DNA from: Thermoplasmata archaeon
GTDB taxonomy: Archaea > Thermoplasmatota > DTKX01 > VGTL01
Assembly (NCBI GenBank): GCA_038851035.1
Contig: JAWCLH010000005.1
Coordinates: 1 to 51,250 of the forward strand
Length of the DNA: 51,250 bases
Direction: 5' to 3'
Shown: positions 17,112 to 25,664 of the stretch, one piece after another
Numbering within the stretch: the stretch's first letter is position 1
Layout of the letters: every line of letters starts with the position of its first letter
Program-made: the position numbers and the translations under genes
Notes under the pieces: generated by a model
Database searches by the model: none
Seen by the model: the letters and a program-made list of their open reading frames with translations, nothing else
Told to the model about the DNA's origin: nothing

Positions 17112-17126
17112 CGATTGCGGTCGCCC

Positions 17127-19649
17127 CTACTTCAGCCCCCTCTCTGGCATCGTCACTGGGACCTCCACCTCGCCAAGGCCCGGCTCGGGCTTCTCCGTCC
17201 ATCGCCTCCAGCTCCGATGGACATAGGCCCCGAGGGCAATCAGAAGGAGGGCGAGGCCGGCGGCAAGGGCGAGCAGGCCTTGGTTGGGTTGCCTTGGGGC
17301 GGTGTAGGGCTCGTATTTGATGGTGAAGACGCGAGTCCCGGTGTTGCCCGCTCCATCAGTCGCCCTGACATGGAGCTGGTTAGTGCCGGGCTCGAGAGAG
17401 ACCTCACCCCACCAATCATCCCCGGAGGGGGAGATTCTGCATCGGCTCCAGGTCACTCCGTCGATGCTGAGCTCGACGGATGAGACGCCGGAAGGGTCGG
17501 AGGCGAGGCCCGTGACCTTGATGGTCCTCCTCGAGACCCTCTCGCTGAGCGGACTCTTCAGGCTGACCACCGGCGGCGAGGTGTCTACTGTGACGGGAAT
17601 ATAGCTCACCTGCCTCCTCTCCCTCCACACGTTCCCCGCCCGGTCGTAGACCCTGACGGATATGGTGTGGTTCCCCTCTTCAACCCGGACCTTCCCCCTC
17701 CAGCTCGTGTTTCCGGAGGCGAGAGTGAAATTTTTATCGTCGAGGCCGAGCTCGACAGTTGCGATTCCGCTCTCGTCGTCGGCGGTCCCGGAGACGTTGA
17801 CCACTGGGTCGGTGAGGATAGCGCCCTCCACCGGTGAGAGGATGTTCAGGCGGGGTGGAATCTGATCGAGCACGACTTCGACCGGGGCGATATTTACATT
17901 GCCCGCCCTGTCGACCGAGCTCACGGGAATTCGATTCCAGCCGGGCGTGAGGTTGACCCTTACGGAAAAGGTTCCGAGTTCCGAGAGTTCGACCGGCAGG
18001 TCCGCCACTGTAACGAGCGCGCCCGGCTCGGTCTCACCGAAGACAACCACCGAAGAGAAGTTGGTCAGGGATGCCGACGGCCAGGCATTGAGAGGAGGCG
18101 GGATGGTGTCGAGGAAAACGATGACTCGACAACTGGCCTCGTTACCGGCGGAATCCCGCGCCCTCACCACAACAAGATTCTCCCCCTCCTTCAGGACCAG
18201 AGAGGCCGAGAAGCGCCCGTTGTCCTTGAGGGGGACGGGCACGGGGTCGTCGCCGACGAAGACCATCGCTCCCGGCTCCGACCTCCCCTCGACCCTGAGG
18301 AGGGAAGCGTTGGTGATAAGGCCCTCCACAGGCGACTCGAGCTCGAGGAACGGGGGCTCGAGGTCGACCTCAACCGATATCCCCGTCCGGTTCTCGAGGC
18401 CTGCGCGGTCCCTGACGCGGGCGACGACCTCCCAGCTCCCCGGCCCGAGCTCGAGAGTGCAGTTCCAGAGCTGCCAGGGGGACGGGCCACCCCGGTCTGT
18501 GGCCGCAACCCAGCTAGCTCCACCGTCGCGGCTCAGCTCCACTACCGCTACCGCGTCGTTGTCGCGCGCGCTCCCCCAGAAGTCCACGATCGTTGAGTTG
18601 ACGAAGCCGTTCGAGGGGAATGTAAAGATAACGCTCGGAGGGCTGGTGTCTATAACGAGGAAGACCTCCATGGCGCGATCCACGTCCAGCGGGCCAAGGA
18701 AGGCTCTGGAGAGACCACGCCACTCGGCGCTGAAGTTGTAGGGCGAGAAAAATCTCCGGCCGGAGCGTGTGGTCTTATATTCGGAGAGCGCAGCCCTCAC
18801 CCAGCCTGAGGCGTCGCTGGAAGCCCTTAGCGCCTCGCGCCCCTGGCTGTCCAATACCGTCACGTTCGCGCCTTCCGCCGGTGTGCCGTCCCAGAAGACC
18901 GTCCTGATGCCCACGGGCCATGAGAGGTTGAGCTCGCTGCCATCGTCCTTGAACTCTACAAGGTTGGGACTGTAAGTGGAGTTCAGGAGGGAAACAGTGG
19001 AACCTAGTAGGTTGAACTCGAACCCTCCCCCGACCCCCTCCACGGAGGAGTTCAGCAGCCAAGCGTGGGAGTCGATAAGCATCAGACCGTATCTGAAGCC
19101 TCTTATCTGGGTTCCGTTGAAAAACACTTGGGATTGCGTGCCGTAGAGAACGGCATAGTTATCCTCCAGCCGGGCGCGGTTGAACTCCGCCCGGCTGCCG
19201 TCTAGTTTGACACCCGGCGTCCAGCCTTCCTCACCCGGCCCAGGGAAGCCGCAACGCGCGAGGGCGCTGTCGTTGACCCACAGCGAGGAGCCCTGGGATA
19301 TTGAGATGGAGGTGTTCGAGTCCTGATACCGGGCCGAGAGGAGGGAGCCCCCCCTCAGTACGAGCGCGCTCCCGCCCGTGACCCTGACCCTGAACTGGTC
19401 GTTGAAAGTGCAGTTTATCAGGAGCGTGGAATTGTAAAGCTCGACGAGCCCTCCGCCGCTGATGGTCAGGTTTCCACTGAGAACGATGGTCTCGTTGTAT
19501 CTCCTCTCGGCCGAGGAGTTCACCATCCAGTCCCCAGTGAGCTCGGTCGCCCTCGGAACAGCCACTCCACTCTCGCTGGCCGGTGCCGGGGTTGTTAGGG
19601 GGGTCAGGAGAATTGCGCCCAGCACCAGAATTCCGGCTCCTATGCGCAT
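17127..19649 (-). CDS. Large surface protein with Ig-like repeats and a C-terminal anchor
   Basis: An 840-residue secreted protein. Residues 1-25 are a signal peptide (MRIGAGILVLGAILLTPLTT). Residues about 35-240 are short hydrophobic/Asn-rich strands with many N-x-S/T sites, suggestive of a beta-helix. From about 335 to 785 come roughly five Ig-like domains, each opening with a DTSPP/IPP-type linker and ending with RDRAGN or DSAGN-type strands, like bacterial Big or 'Y_Y_Y/SLH-associated' Ig repeats. A membrane segment (LLALAAGLALLLIALGAYV) near 795-815 precedes a basic stop and an acidic tail. It is probably an adhesin or S-layer-associated protein. GGGAGGGGAG precedes the ATG at 19649. It starts 10 bp after the CoA-operon gene and may be read through, or use the A/T-rich GCTTTAAACC at 19674-19682. 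Confidence 0.85.
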   Translation of the reverse strand: MRIGAGILVLGAILLTPLTTPAPASESGVAVPRATELTGDWMVNSSAERRYNETIVLSGNLTISGGGLVELYNSTLLINCTFNDQFRVRVTGGSALVLRGGSLLSARYQDSNTSISISQGSSLWVNDSALARCGFPGPGEEGWTPGVKLDGSRAEFNRARLEDNYAVLYGTQSQVFFNGTQIRGFRYGLMLIDSHAWLLNSSVEGVGGGFEFNLLGSTVSLLNSTYSPNLVEFKDDGSELNLSWPVGIRTVFWDGTPAEGANVTVLDSQGREALRASSDASGWVRAALSEYKTTRSGRRFFSPYNFSAEWRGLSRAFLGPLDVDRAMEVFLVIDTSPPSVIFTFPSNGFVNSTIVDFWGSARDNDAVAVVELSRDGGASWVAATDRGGPSPWQLWNCTLELGPGSWEVVARVRDRAGLENRTGISVEVDLEPPFLELESPVEGLITNASLLRVEGRSEPGAMVFVGDDPVPVPLKDNGRFSASLVLKEGENLVVVRARDSAGNEASCRVIVFLDTIPPPLNAWPSASLTNFSSVVVFGETEPGALVTVADLPVELSELGTFSVRVNLTPGWNRIPVSSVDRAGNVNIAPVEVVLDQIPPRLNILSPVEGAILTDPVVNVSGTADDESGIATVELGLDDKNFTLASGNTSWRGKVRVEEGNHTISVRVYDRAGNVWRERRQVSYIPVTVDTSPPVVSLKSPLSERVSRRTIKVTGLASDPSGVSSVELSIDGVTWSRCRISPSGDDWWGEVSLEPGTNQLHVRATDGAGNTGTRVFTIKYEPYTAPRQPNQGLLALAAGLALLLIALGAYVHRSWRRWTEKPEPGLGEVEVPVTMPERGLK

Positions 19650-19659
19650 GCTCCCCTCC

Positions 19660-20565
19660 CTATTGGTGGTGCCGGTTTAAAGCATTCCGGTCCTCTCCAG
19701 CCAGCGCTAGAAGCCGACGAAGTGCAGAAGCGGCATCGCCCGCGGTGGCGCCGTATGGCAGAAGGGCCAGCGTCCCCTCGAGAGTGACTCTGTGAATCTC
19801 GCAGCACCTCGCCACCGCGAGTTCCCTGGGCCCCATTCTAGACCGCGCGAGCTCGCGCGGGCAGATGTCGACGAAAACTGGCCTTCGGTCGTACACGAGC
19901 CTGAAGGTCTTTTCGGTCAAGCGACAGCCCGCCAGAATTACAGGGCCGGGAGGTAGCGGCGGTGTCTTGTCCAGATATAGAAGCTCCTTCCCGGCCACCT
20001 CCATACAGCCAGCCTCGCAGGGGAACATCACACTACTTCCTTCGATTCCGGGGGTGCTGGAGATGAGGTCGAGTGCGTCCACGAGCACTGGCTCCACCAG
20101 CAAAGGCGATTCGAGCACACCCGAAGCCAGCGCTGCATTCACGAGCTCTAGGGTCTTGCTCGGTCGAGGGGGGACGATGTCCACGACCTTCACAGTTGGA
20201 ACGCTCTTGCCCCCGGTGATGAAGGATATGTGGTTAAACTTTCCAAGAACAACGACGGTTTCCTTCTCCGACCTCGCGGCGATTCTAGCCATCATGTGGG
20301 GATTCTGGACATCGCATTCAGGGTCGCGGACGAAATCGGTTTGCGCGGGGAGGGAGTGAACCGTCACAGAGGTTATCTCCCGCAACAGCTCTAGTCCCCT
20401 CCTCTTCTTCACCCCGACGACCCCCCAGCCGCCTCCGCTCTCGAGAATTATGTAGTCAGTCCCTGTGAAAATCTTCCGTCCGACCAGGCGGTGCTCTAGC
20501 TCTTCACGGGTCAGCGGAAAATCGACCCTTTTATAACCCACCTCCCTGCACCGAGGGAGCATCAT
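19660..20565 (-). CDS. Conserved-looking archaeal protein in the CoA operon, unknown function
   Basis: A 301-residue soluble protein, starting with ATG directly after the TGA of the pantoate kinase gene. Notable segments are TDYIILESGGGWGVVGVKKR (near 35-55), DPECDVQNPHMMARIAARSE, VVVLGKFNHISFI, and a cysteine-containing VMFPCEAGCMEVAG near 180. It has about eight Cys, no membrane segment and no P-loop. I do not recognise a named fold. Strict coupling to pantoate kinase and CoaBC suggests a role in CoA metabolism or its control. It is not phosphopantothenate synthetase as I know that family, and no other CoA-pathway family fits by eye. Confidence 0.8.
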   Translation of the reverse strand: MMLPRCREVGYKRVDFPLTREELEHRLVGRKIFTGTDYIILESGGGWGVVGVKKRRGLELLREITSVTVHSLPAQTDFVRDPECDVQNPHMMARIAARSEKETVVVLGKFNHISFITGGKSVPTVKVVDIVPPRPSKTLELVNAALASGVLESPLLVEPVLVDALDLISSTPGIEGSSVMFPCEAGCMEVAGKELLYLDKTPPLPPGPVILAGCRLTEKTFRLVYDRRPVFVDICPRELARSRMGPRELAVARCCEIHRVTLEGTLALLPYGATAGDAASALRRLLALAGEDRNALNRHHQ

Positions 20566-21447
20566 TCACTCCACCAGCCTGGCGCCTGCAAGGTCAACAC
20601 CTGAGATGAAGACATCGCCGCGTCCCCTCATCATTTCGACAATAGCGTCAGTGTCGCCTACAGCGAAAACCGAGTTGCCAATCATTGATACACTGGCGAG
20701 TCCCACGCCTTTGGCGGACACAGCCCGCGCGAGCTCCAGTGAGGCCCTCGACACCAGTCCCGTCCGGTGGACGAAGTTCAGGGAGAGCTCGAAGAAGCTC
20801 TCAAGAGAGGGCTTCTTTAGGAACTCGGTAAAACACCTGGAACCGGCGCGATTCACAGCCCGGCGTCGGGTCGGGTCCCGGAGAACTTCTTTGGTCCTGA
20901 GCGGCGGACCTGTTACACAGAGCACGACCTCCCTCTCCTTCGCCAATAACCTGTCCACGAAACCCCGGGGTGGCAGGCCGGGTCTCAGCCTGATCTCCCA
21001 GCCGCCCCTCGTCTGGGCTGCCACGTCCCCCAGGCCCGTTCCCTCCTCAATCTCGGCTCGGTGTGCGGCCTCTGAGGCCGCGACGAGGGTATGGGGCAGT
21101 CCGAGGGCAGAGTAGAGGGCGAGGGATGCACTCAGGGCTCCGGCAGCACTCATCCCCAGCCCCTGCGACACGGGTAGCTGGAGGGTGGTCCGGACATCAA
21201 CCGCTAGCTCTCTTTCGCCAAGAATGTATCGAATTGCCCGCTCCGTTGTCCGGGCCCTGCACCTCCGGTTGTTGATGAAGACCCTGACTGTCTGTGCTCG
21301 CGCCTCGCGGGCTTCGACCCGCGTCGTTGCGCCGAGGACTAGGTTCACGCCCGCTCCAAGCGAACCCGCCGCGAGCGGATCGCACTTCCTGTCGCATATC
21401 CTGAAAAAGCCGGTAATGTGCCCCGGACAGAATGCCGCGCCTCTCAT
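20566..21447 (-). CDS. Pantoate kinase (archaeal GHMP kinase)
   Basis: A 293-residue GHMP-superfamily kinase. The N-terminus (AAFCPGHITGFFRI) and the ATP-binding loop LPVSQGLGMSAAGALSASLA (near 110-130) match archaeal pantoate kinase, which phosphorylates pantoate to 4-phosphopantoate in the archaeal CoA route; phosphopantothenate synthetase then adds beta-alanine. The C-terminal VGLASVSMIGNSVFAVGDTD is the GHMP C-terminal motif. The start ATG overlaps the CoaBC stop (ATGA), showing translational coupling, and the CoaBC partner strengthens the assignment over other GHMP kinases. Confidence 0.9.
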   Translation of the reverse strand: MRGAAFCPGHITGFFRICDRKCDPLAAGSLGAGVNLVLGATTRVEAREARAQTVRVFINNRRCRARTTERAIRYILGERELAVDVRTTLQLPVSQGLGMSAAGALSASLALYSALGLPHTLVAASEAAHRAEIEEGTGLGDVAAQTRGGWEIRLRPGLPPRGFVDRLLAKEREVVLCVTGPPLRTKEVLRDPTRRRAVNRAGSRCFTEFLKKPSLESFFELSLNFVHRTGLVSRASLELARAVSAKGVGLASVSMIGNSVFAVGDTDAIVEMMRGRGDVFISGVDLAGARLVE

Positions 21448-22646
21448 AGAGCCTTCGCGACCTCGCTCAGAATGGCATCCGCGGCCTCGCTCTTCGTCCC
21501 TGAGAACTTCTTCACCGGCCCTTGTCTAGAGAGAATCAAAATTTCGGTGGTTTCGGCGGTGACCTTGCCCACATCATTGGCCACCGCAAAATCGGCGTCT
21601 GATGTCTCCATCATCTCCCGGGCCCTTCTCTCGAGCTCCTCCTCCCCTATCCCCGACTCAGCCTTGAAGCCCACCAAAACCCCCTTGAAGCGCCGCCGGA
21701 GGGTCGCCAGAACCTTGGGCGCGGGCCGGAGCTCTATTACAATCGCCCTCTCGGAGCCGAGCTTCCCTGGCGTCTTTTCGACGGTGTAGTCGGATATTGC
21801 CGCAGGAACGAGGATGAGGTCAAAGGCCAGCCCGGAGCGCTGGACCAGAGCGTTTAGGGATTCGAGAGTGTCGAAGCGCTTCGTCGGGATGAGGGGGGGC
21901 GGGGCCTTGGGGCTCGCGCCGTACCAGAGCTCCACATCCGCGCCCCTTGTCCAAGCTGCGAGGGCGAGCTCTGTTCCAGTTTTTCCGGTGGATATATTGG
22001 TGATGCAGCGAACGTCGTCTATCGGCTCCCGGGTGGCGCCCGCGATGATAAGTACTCGTTTGCCTTTCAGGTCGCCCCGGCCAATCAGCCTCACCACCGC
22101 CGGCACGATTTCCTCGACTGACGCCATCTTGGCCTTGTTCTCCTCTATTCTGGGCGGTATGAACTGGACCCCGAAGGCTTTGGCCCTTTCGATGTTTTCC
22201 TTCATCGCAGGATGGTTGTACATGCTCTCGTGCATCGCAGGGGCTATCATCACGGGTATCCCCGAGCCCAGCGCCGTGGCCGCGAAGGTGGTCACGGGAG
22301 TGTCGTCAATGCCGAGGGCGATTTTGGATATCGTGTTGGATGTGCAGGGGGCGATGAGAAGGAGGTCCACTCTATCCGGGACCTTGCCACAGAGAGAGAC
22401 GTGCTCAGCCTCGCCCGTCAGCTCCGTCACCGGTCGGTTCCCGGATGCGAACCAGAGGGCGTCGGGATGGATTATCCTACAGGCGGAGGGCGACATGACG
22501 GGGAAGACCTCTGCACCGTTCCGGATGAGCTCCCGGACGAGCCGGACGCACTCTACTGCGGCTATGGAGCCCGTTACGCCGAGGGCGATTCTCTTCCCTT
22601 CCAGTCTCCTGCTCTTTGTTCCGCGCAGTTCGGTGGACGGGTGCAT
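21444..22646 (-). CDS. coaBC: Bifunctional phosphopantothenoylcysteine decarboxylase / phosphopantothenate-cysteine ligase
   Basis: From the ATG at 22646 the protein has 400 residues. The CoaC half (about 1-180) is a flavodoxin-like decarboxylase with GVTGSIAAVECVRLVREL, LLLIAPCTSNTISKIALGID and the active-site lid region PAMHESMYNHPAM. The CoaB half (about 185-400) has the Rossmann start KRVLIIAGATREPIDDVRCI, the NISTGKTGTELALAA segment and ISDYTV. It makes 4'-phosphopantetheine from phosphopantothenate and cysteine. The frame opens at a TTG at 22688, but a TATA box at 22668-22677 puts transcription start close to 22646. First gene of the operon with pantoate kinase and the unknown 301-residue protein. 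Confidence 0.95.
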   Translation of the reverse strand: MHPSTELRGTKSRRLEGKRIALGVTGSIAAVECVRLVRELIRNGAEVFPVMSPSACRIIHPDALWFASGNRPVTELTGEAEHVSLCGKVPDRVDLLLIAPCTSNTISKIALGIDDTPVTTFAATALGSGIPVMIAPAMHESMYNHPAMKENIERAKAFGVQFIPPRIEENKAKMASVEEIVPAVVRLIGRGDLKGKRVLIIAGATREPIDDVRCITNISTGKTGTELALAAWTRGADVELWYGASPKAPPPLIPTKRFDTLESLNALVQRSGLAFDLILVPAAISDYTVEKTPGKLGSERAIVIELRPAPKVLATLRRRFKGVLVGFKAESGIGEEELERRAREMMETSDADFAVANDVGKVTAETTEILILSRQGPVKKFSGTKSEAADAILSEVAKAL

Positions 22647-22667
22647 GGCCGCCCGATTGGGGAATCT

Positions 22668-22702
22668 GGTATTTATTGTTATGCACAAAGTATATACGCC
22701 CT
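22668..22702 (-). promoter_or_regulatory. TATA boxes for the CoA operon
   Basis: Minus-strand AATAAATACC (22668-22677) lies about 25 bp before the ATG at 22646. A second box, CGTATATACTTT (22691-22702), would give a leader of about 25 bases. Confidence 0.55.
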
Positions 22703-22744
22703 TATCGGACCATCAACTACCCGAAAAAACGCTGAACAAAGTAA

Positions 22745-24049
22745 TCATGACCAGCCCATATATCCCCGCAAGTAGAGCTCCATCGCGACGAGGCCTATTA
22801 GCCCCACCCCGAAAGTGGCCGCTATCATCGCTCGAGAGCTCTGGCTAAGCTCCTTCGAGCCGGCGCGGACGATCATAAGCTTGTTCAGAGTGCTCATCAG
22901 GCAGGCGAGCACCGCCACCTCTCCAGCTAGGAGGGGGCTAAGGTGGCCTGTGAAGGCGAGGGTGCTCACAGAAAAAACCACAGCGGCGCTCGAAACAAAA
23001 CCCGCGAGCGCGGTCATGTATATTCCGGCACTGCCCCCACCGGAAGGAATTCGGGAGAAGAGGTACACTACCACGGATATAAGTCCTATGAGCAGCCCCA
23101 TGACCAACGCGGGCCTCATTGCGAATGGCGATTCCATCCTGAAGACCTTGCCCTTGGTCTCCGTTGCTCCGGCGACTGACCATATATAGTAGAACACTCC
23201 CAGCGACGCCATGAGGAGCGAGGGGAGAAGGAGCATTATTGCCGTCCCTAGTGTCGTATCCGATAAGGCACTGATCAGAATGTTGCGCGCCAGCATGCCC
23301 GTGTTCGCCAGCAGCACACCCGCGGTGGCAGGTTTGGCTGTGGCTGGGTATTTCCGGACGTGGGCTGCGAGCGACGCCGCGGCGGCCTCCGAGTTGACCA
23401 GTCCGCCCAACGCCCCTGTGACCGCGAGACCCTTCCGGGCTCCGAAGTACCTGATAGCGAGGAAAGACACGAACGAGAGAAGGGAGACCAGGATAATAGT
23501 GAGCACGACCGCGGAGAGGTTGACGATTTTAGAGAGATTGAAGCCGCGAATGACCACTTCGCCCACGGAGAGAGTTATAGGGTAGAGGATGAAGGCCACG
23601 AGAATGAACTGCAGTGCACCCATCATCTCCGCCTCCGTGACCGCCTCTGCGAAGGCATGGAGTTTCCCCTTGGCTAGGAGGAGAAAAGTGGTCGCTACCC
23701 CCACAGCCACACCTTCTATGAAATAACCATAACCGATGAGCACACCGATTATATACGTAACAAGGAGCGCCACCGGGGATGTCAGTCCCGTCAGTCTCAG
23801 TGAGTGGCGAATCCAGGCGTAAACGATCGCCATCGCTGCGAAGGCTCCGAGGCCCACCGTGACTGCGTATTCAACGTCCGTGGCCATCTCAAGATAGGCG
23901 AAGAGCATCCCGCCCACTGAGATCAGCGGGTAGGTCCTCACGCCTGCAATCACAAGCTCGCGCTCGCGGTGCTGCTCCCTCTCGAGACCTATCAAGCCCC
24001 CGATCGCGAGAGAAACTGCCAGTCGTAGCAGGAACTCGAGCTGGTTCAC
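22745..24049 (-). CDS. MgtC/SapB-DUF4010 family membrane protein
   Basis: A 434-residue polytopic protein. The first about 130 residues are an MgtC-like domain with the hallmark SLAIGGLIGLEREQHRE, followed by GVRTYPLISVGG. The rest (about 170-430) is a DUF4010-type domain of eight or so membrane segments with GARKGLAVTGALGGLVNSEA. Proteins of this architecture are widespread in archaea and bacteria; a role in Mg2+ homeostasis or membrane-potential control is suggested by the MgtC part but not proven. The start is GTG at 24049, 22-31 bp from the TATA box at 24071-24080. It is transcribed toward, but has its own promoter separate from, the CoA operon. Confidence 0.9.
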   Translation of the reverse strand: MNQLEFLLRLAVSLAIGGLIGLEREQHRERELVIAGVRTYPLISVGGMLFAYLEMATDVEYAVTVGLGAFAAMAIVYAWIRHSLRLTGLTSPVALLVTYIIGVLIGYGYFIEGVAVGVATTFLLLAKGKLHAFAEAVTEAEMMGALQFILVAFILYPITLSVGEVVIRGFNLSKIVNLSAVVLTIILVSLLSFVSFLAIRYFGARKGLAVTGALGGLVNSEAAAASLAAHVRKYPATAKPATAGVLLANTGMLARNILISALSDTTLGTAIMLLLPSLLMASLGVFYYIWSVAGATETKGKVFRMESPFAMRPALVMGLLIGLISVVVYLFSRIPSGGGSAGIYMTALAGFVSSAAVVFSVSTLAFTGHLSPLLAGEVAVLACLMSTLNKLMIVRAGSKELSQSSRAMIAATFGVGLIGLVAMELYLRGYMGWS

Positions 24050-24070
24050 GAATCAAAATCCGCTTCCTGA

Positions 24071-24080
24071 CTATAAACAC
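24071..24080 (-). promoter_or_regulatory. TATA box for the MgtC/DUF4010 gene
   Basis: Minus-strand GTGTTTATAG, 22-31 bp before the GTG start at 24049. Confidence 0.5.
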
Positions 24081-24114
24081 TTATCGCCGCGGGGCTAGAC
24101 TATCGCACTATTCC

Positions 24115-24333
24115 CTATTCCGCCTGAATACGGAATCCACCATCCTTATAATATATGTAGAAGCGGCCCTTCATGTGCTTAGCAAGGTTCGAGAGGGCCT
24201 CATAGATCGCACGCTCCTCCATTCCGAGGGCCCGTGCCGCCTCCGGGGTCGACCAGGGCTTCGACTCAAAATCGCGGGTTCTGATGTAATCGAAGACCCT
24301 TCTTTCGGCCTCCGTCAGCTCCTCCTCGCCCAC
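24115..24333 (-). CDS. Winged-helix DNA-binding protein, small
   Basis: A 72-residue protein with a winged-helix layout: helix TEAERRVFDYIRT, a STPEAARALGMEERAIYEAL helix-turn-helix with recognition helix, and a C-terminal wing GRFYIYYKDGGFRIQAE. It is cytoplasmic and presumably a transcriptional regulator; the target is unknown. The start is GTG at 24333, about 25 bp from the A/T-rich box at 24354-24366, so the message is probably leaderless. It lies between the MgtC-like and DUF429 genes, all on the same strand but each with its own promoter-like box. Confidence 0.8.
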   Translation of the reverse strand: MGEEELTEAERRVFDYIRTRDFESKPWSTPEAARALGMEERAIYEALSNLAKHMKGRFYIYYKDGGFRIQAE

Positions 24334-24353
24334 GGGGTTCGAGTATGGGCGCG

Positions 24354-24366
24354 GATTTAATAAATC
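24354..24366 (-). promoter_or_regulatory. TATA box for the winged-helix gene
   Basis: Minus-strand GATTTATTAAATC, a 13-bp palindrome-like A/T box 21-33 bp before the GTG at 24333. Its dyad symmetry could also let the winged-helix protein bind its own promoter. Confidence 0.5.
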
Positions 24367-24392
24367 TATCGGGGTCCGGCGCGGGGCGACTC

Positions 24393-25262
24393 TTATGGAG
24401 GACGCGAAGACCGGTGTCGGGGTTCACGCTCTTTCCCGTCGAGCCTCTCCCTGTCCCTCGTCCCCGGAGCCTTCGGAACCACGATGAACCCCCTCTCAAG
24501 AGTCCCCACGACCTCGCACAGGCTTGGGTCGCTCCTCCAAAGAAGCACCGTGTAGGCGGCCATGACGGCGTCAAGGGCGTCGCCGTGGTGGTCGAGCTGA
24601 GCTCCACTCATCGCCTTAAGCTCATTTATTTCATGCCTGAGCGGGCCGAGCTCCACACGCGGGTAGCCGGAGGGCAGTCGGTCCTCCAGCATCTCATGTA
24701 GCCTCATTAGAGCGTCCCTTTTCACACTCAAAGGTACGTTCTTGAACCGTGGCCGCTCCCCGAATATTTTCATCCACGAAGCCGTCGGGTAGACCTCGAC
24801 GACAGCCCTCTGCGCGCGTGAGGGGAGCTCCGCAACTAGTTCATATCCGGAGCCAAGGGCCCGGAGCTTTTCCAAAATAGCGACTCCCCTGCAGCCCCCG
24901 TACCAGCGCCGGAATCTGGTAGGGTTGGTAGGAAAGACACGAATTCCCATCCTCATCAACGCAAGCTCGCAGTCCCGGATGCGGGCAGTTTCCGCCGGAA
25001 CCACGAGTGGCGCGTCGATTCCCAAGGTGCACTCCCCGGGGCCCATGCGCAGACAGGCCTCAACTATCTCATTGTCACCAGAGCATTCCCTGTACTCGAG
25101 CACAGTCCCCTCCTCATCGAGGGAGACAAGAGCAGTTCTCTTCTCATCTGGGTCAGGAGCCATCTTCCATGCGAGGTCCACACCGATGTATATCAACACT
25201 GAAACCTCCCGCGTATCACCCCGGCGCCCATCTATCCTCTGGAGACCAGAGACAAGGTACAT
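24393..25262 (-). CDS. DUF429 family protein (predicted RNase H-like fold)
   Basis: A 289-residue protein. The strand IYIGVDLAWKM (near 26-36) with an acidic residue, a second acidic segment TLGIDAPLVVP, AVVEVYPTASWM and, near the C-terminus, DHHGDALDAVMAAY (with Asp residues) form the DUF429 pattern, predicted to be an RNase H-like nuclease fold with spaced acidic metal ligands. Activity is unproven. The last 25 or so residues are charged low-complexity sequence (Arg, Glu, Lys). The ATG at 25262 is about 20 bp from a TATA-like box at 25281-25292; a GTG about 60 bp further in is an alternative. It is divergent from the AbrB-like gene. Confidence 0.8.
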   Translation of the reverse strand: MYLVSGLQRIDGRRGDTREVSVLIYIGVDLAWKMAPDPDEKRTALVSLDEEGTVLEYRECSGDNEIVEACLRMGPGECTLGIDAPLVVPAETARIRDCELALMRMGIRVFPTNPTRFRRWYGGCRGVAILEKLRALGSGYELVAELPSRAQRAVVEVYPTASWMKIFGERPRFKNVPLSVKRDALMRLHEMLEDRLPSGYPRVELGPLRHEINELKAMSGAQLDHHGDALDAVMAAYTVLLWRSDPSLCEVVGTLERGFIVVPKAPGTRDRERLDGKEREPRHRSSRPP

Positions 25263-25280
25263 TTTGAGCGTTTCGGAAAT

Positions 25281-25325
25281 AATGATAAAACCAAATTATT
25301 TTGTTGCACCACCAAACTTATATAC
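25281..25325. promoter_or_regulatory. Divergent promoters between DUF429 and AbrB-like genes
   Basis: Minus-strand GGTTTTATCATT (25281-25292) serves the DUF429 gene; plus-strand CTTATATAC (25317-25325) serves the AbrB-like gene, 34-50 bp from its candidate starts. The 100-bp region is the most A/T-rich stretch nearby and would be a natural site for control by the AbrB-like protein. Confidence 0.5.
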
Positions 25326-25373
25326 ATCTGGCGCGTATAGGACAATCGGGGGGAGAAACTGTCTGCGCTTGAG

Positions 25374-25634
25374 GTGGACCTTGAAGAGGTGGAGTACGTT
25401 CAGGACACCAAACTGACCATAAGGGGCTCGCGCAGGCGTACCACCATTCCCAAGGCGATTGTGGAGAGGCTTGGGCTCTCCAACGGTAGCAGCATACGCT
25501 GGGTGCTCTTCAGGGATGGTAAAATTATCGTACTCCCGGTGTCCGTGACTATCCGGCGCGCGGTTCCCCCTCGGGGCTCGGTCTGCTCCTCCCCCTCTCG
25601 CCGGAATACCGTATTCCCGCGGAAGAAGTCGTGA
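25374..25634 (+). CDS. AbrB/SpoVT-MazE-like DNA-binding protein
   Basis: An 86-residue protein with a swapped-hairpin AbrB domain at residues about 10-55: TKLTIRGSRRRTTIPKAIVE, then LGLSNGSSIRWVLFRDGKII. The TIP(K)xIVERLGL pattern is the family's core. The C-terminal 30 residues are Arg/Ser/Pro-rich and unconserved. Such proteins are dimeric transition-state regulators or antitoxins; no toxin gene follows, so a regulator is likelier. The GTG at 25374 starts the domain closely; a CTG at 25359, in frame and four bases after GGGGGGAG, is another possibility. The TauE/SafE transporter gene begins 30 bp downstream, probably in the same operon. Confidence 0.85.
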   Translation: MDLEEVEYVQDTKLTIRGSRRRTTIPKAIVERLGLSNGSSIRWVLFRDGKIIVLPVSVTIRRAVPPRGSVCSSPSRRNTVFPRKKS

Positions 25635-25664
25635 GGTGAGTCGCTGCCCGCGAATGCCCTGCAG

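Noticed and set aside
17899-18741. 280-residue frame antisense to the 840-residue surface protein
   Set aside because: Ser/Thr/Arg-rich translation without motif; the sense frame has clear signal, repeats and anchor.
21814-22848. 344-residue open frame antisense to coaBC
   Set aside because: Shadow of coaBC; Ser/Arg-rich translation without family features.
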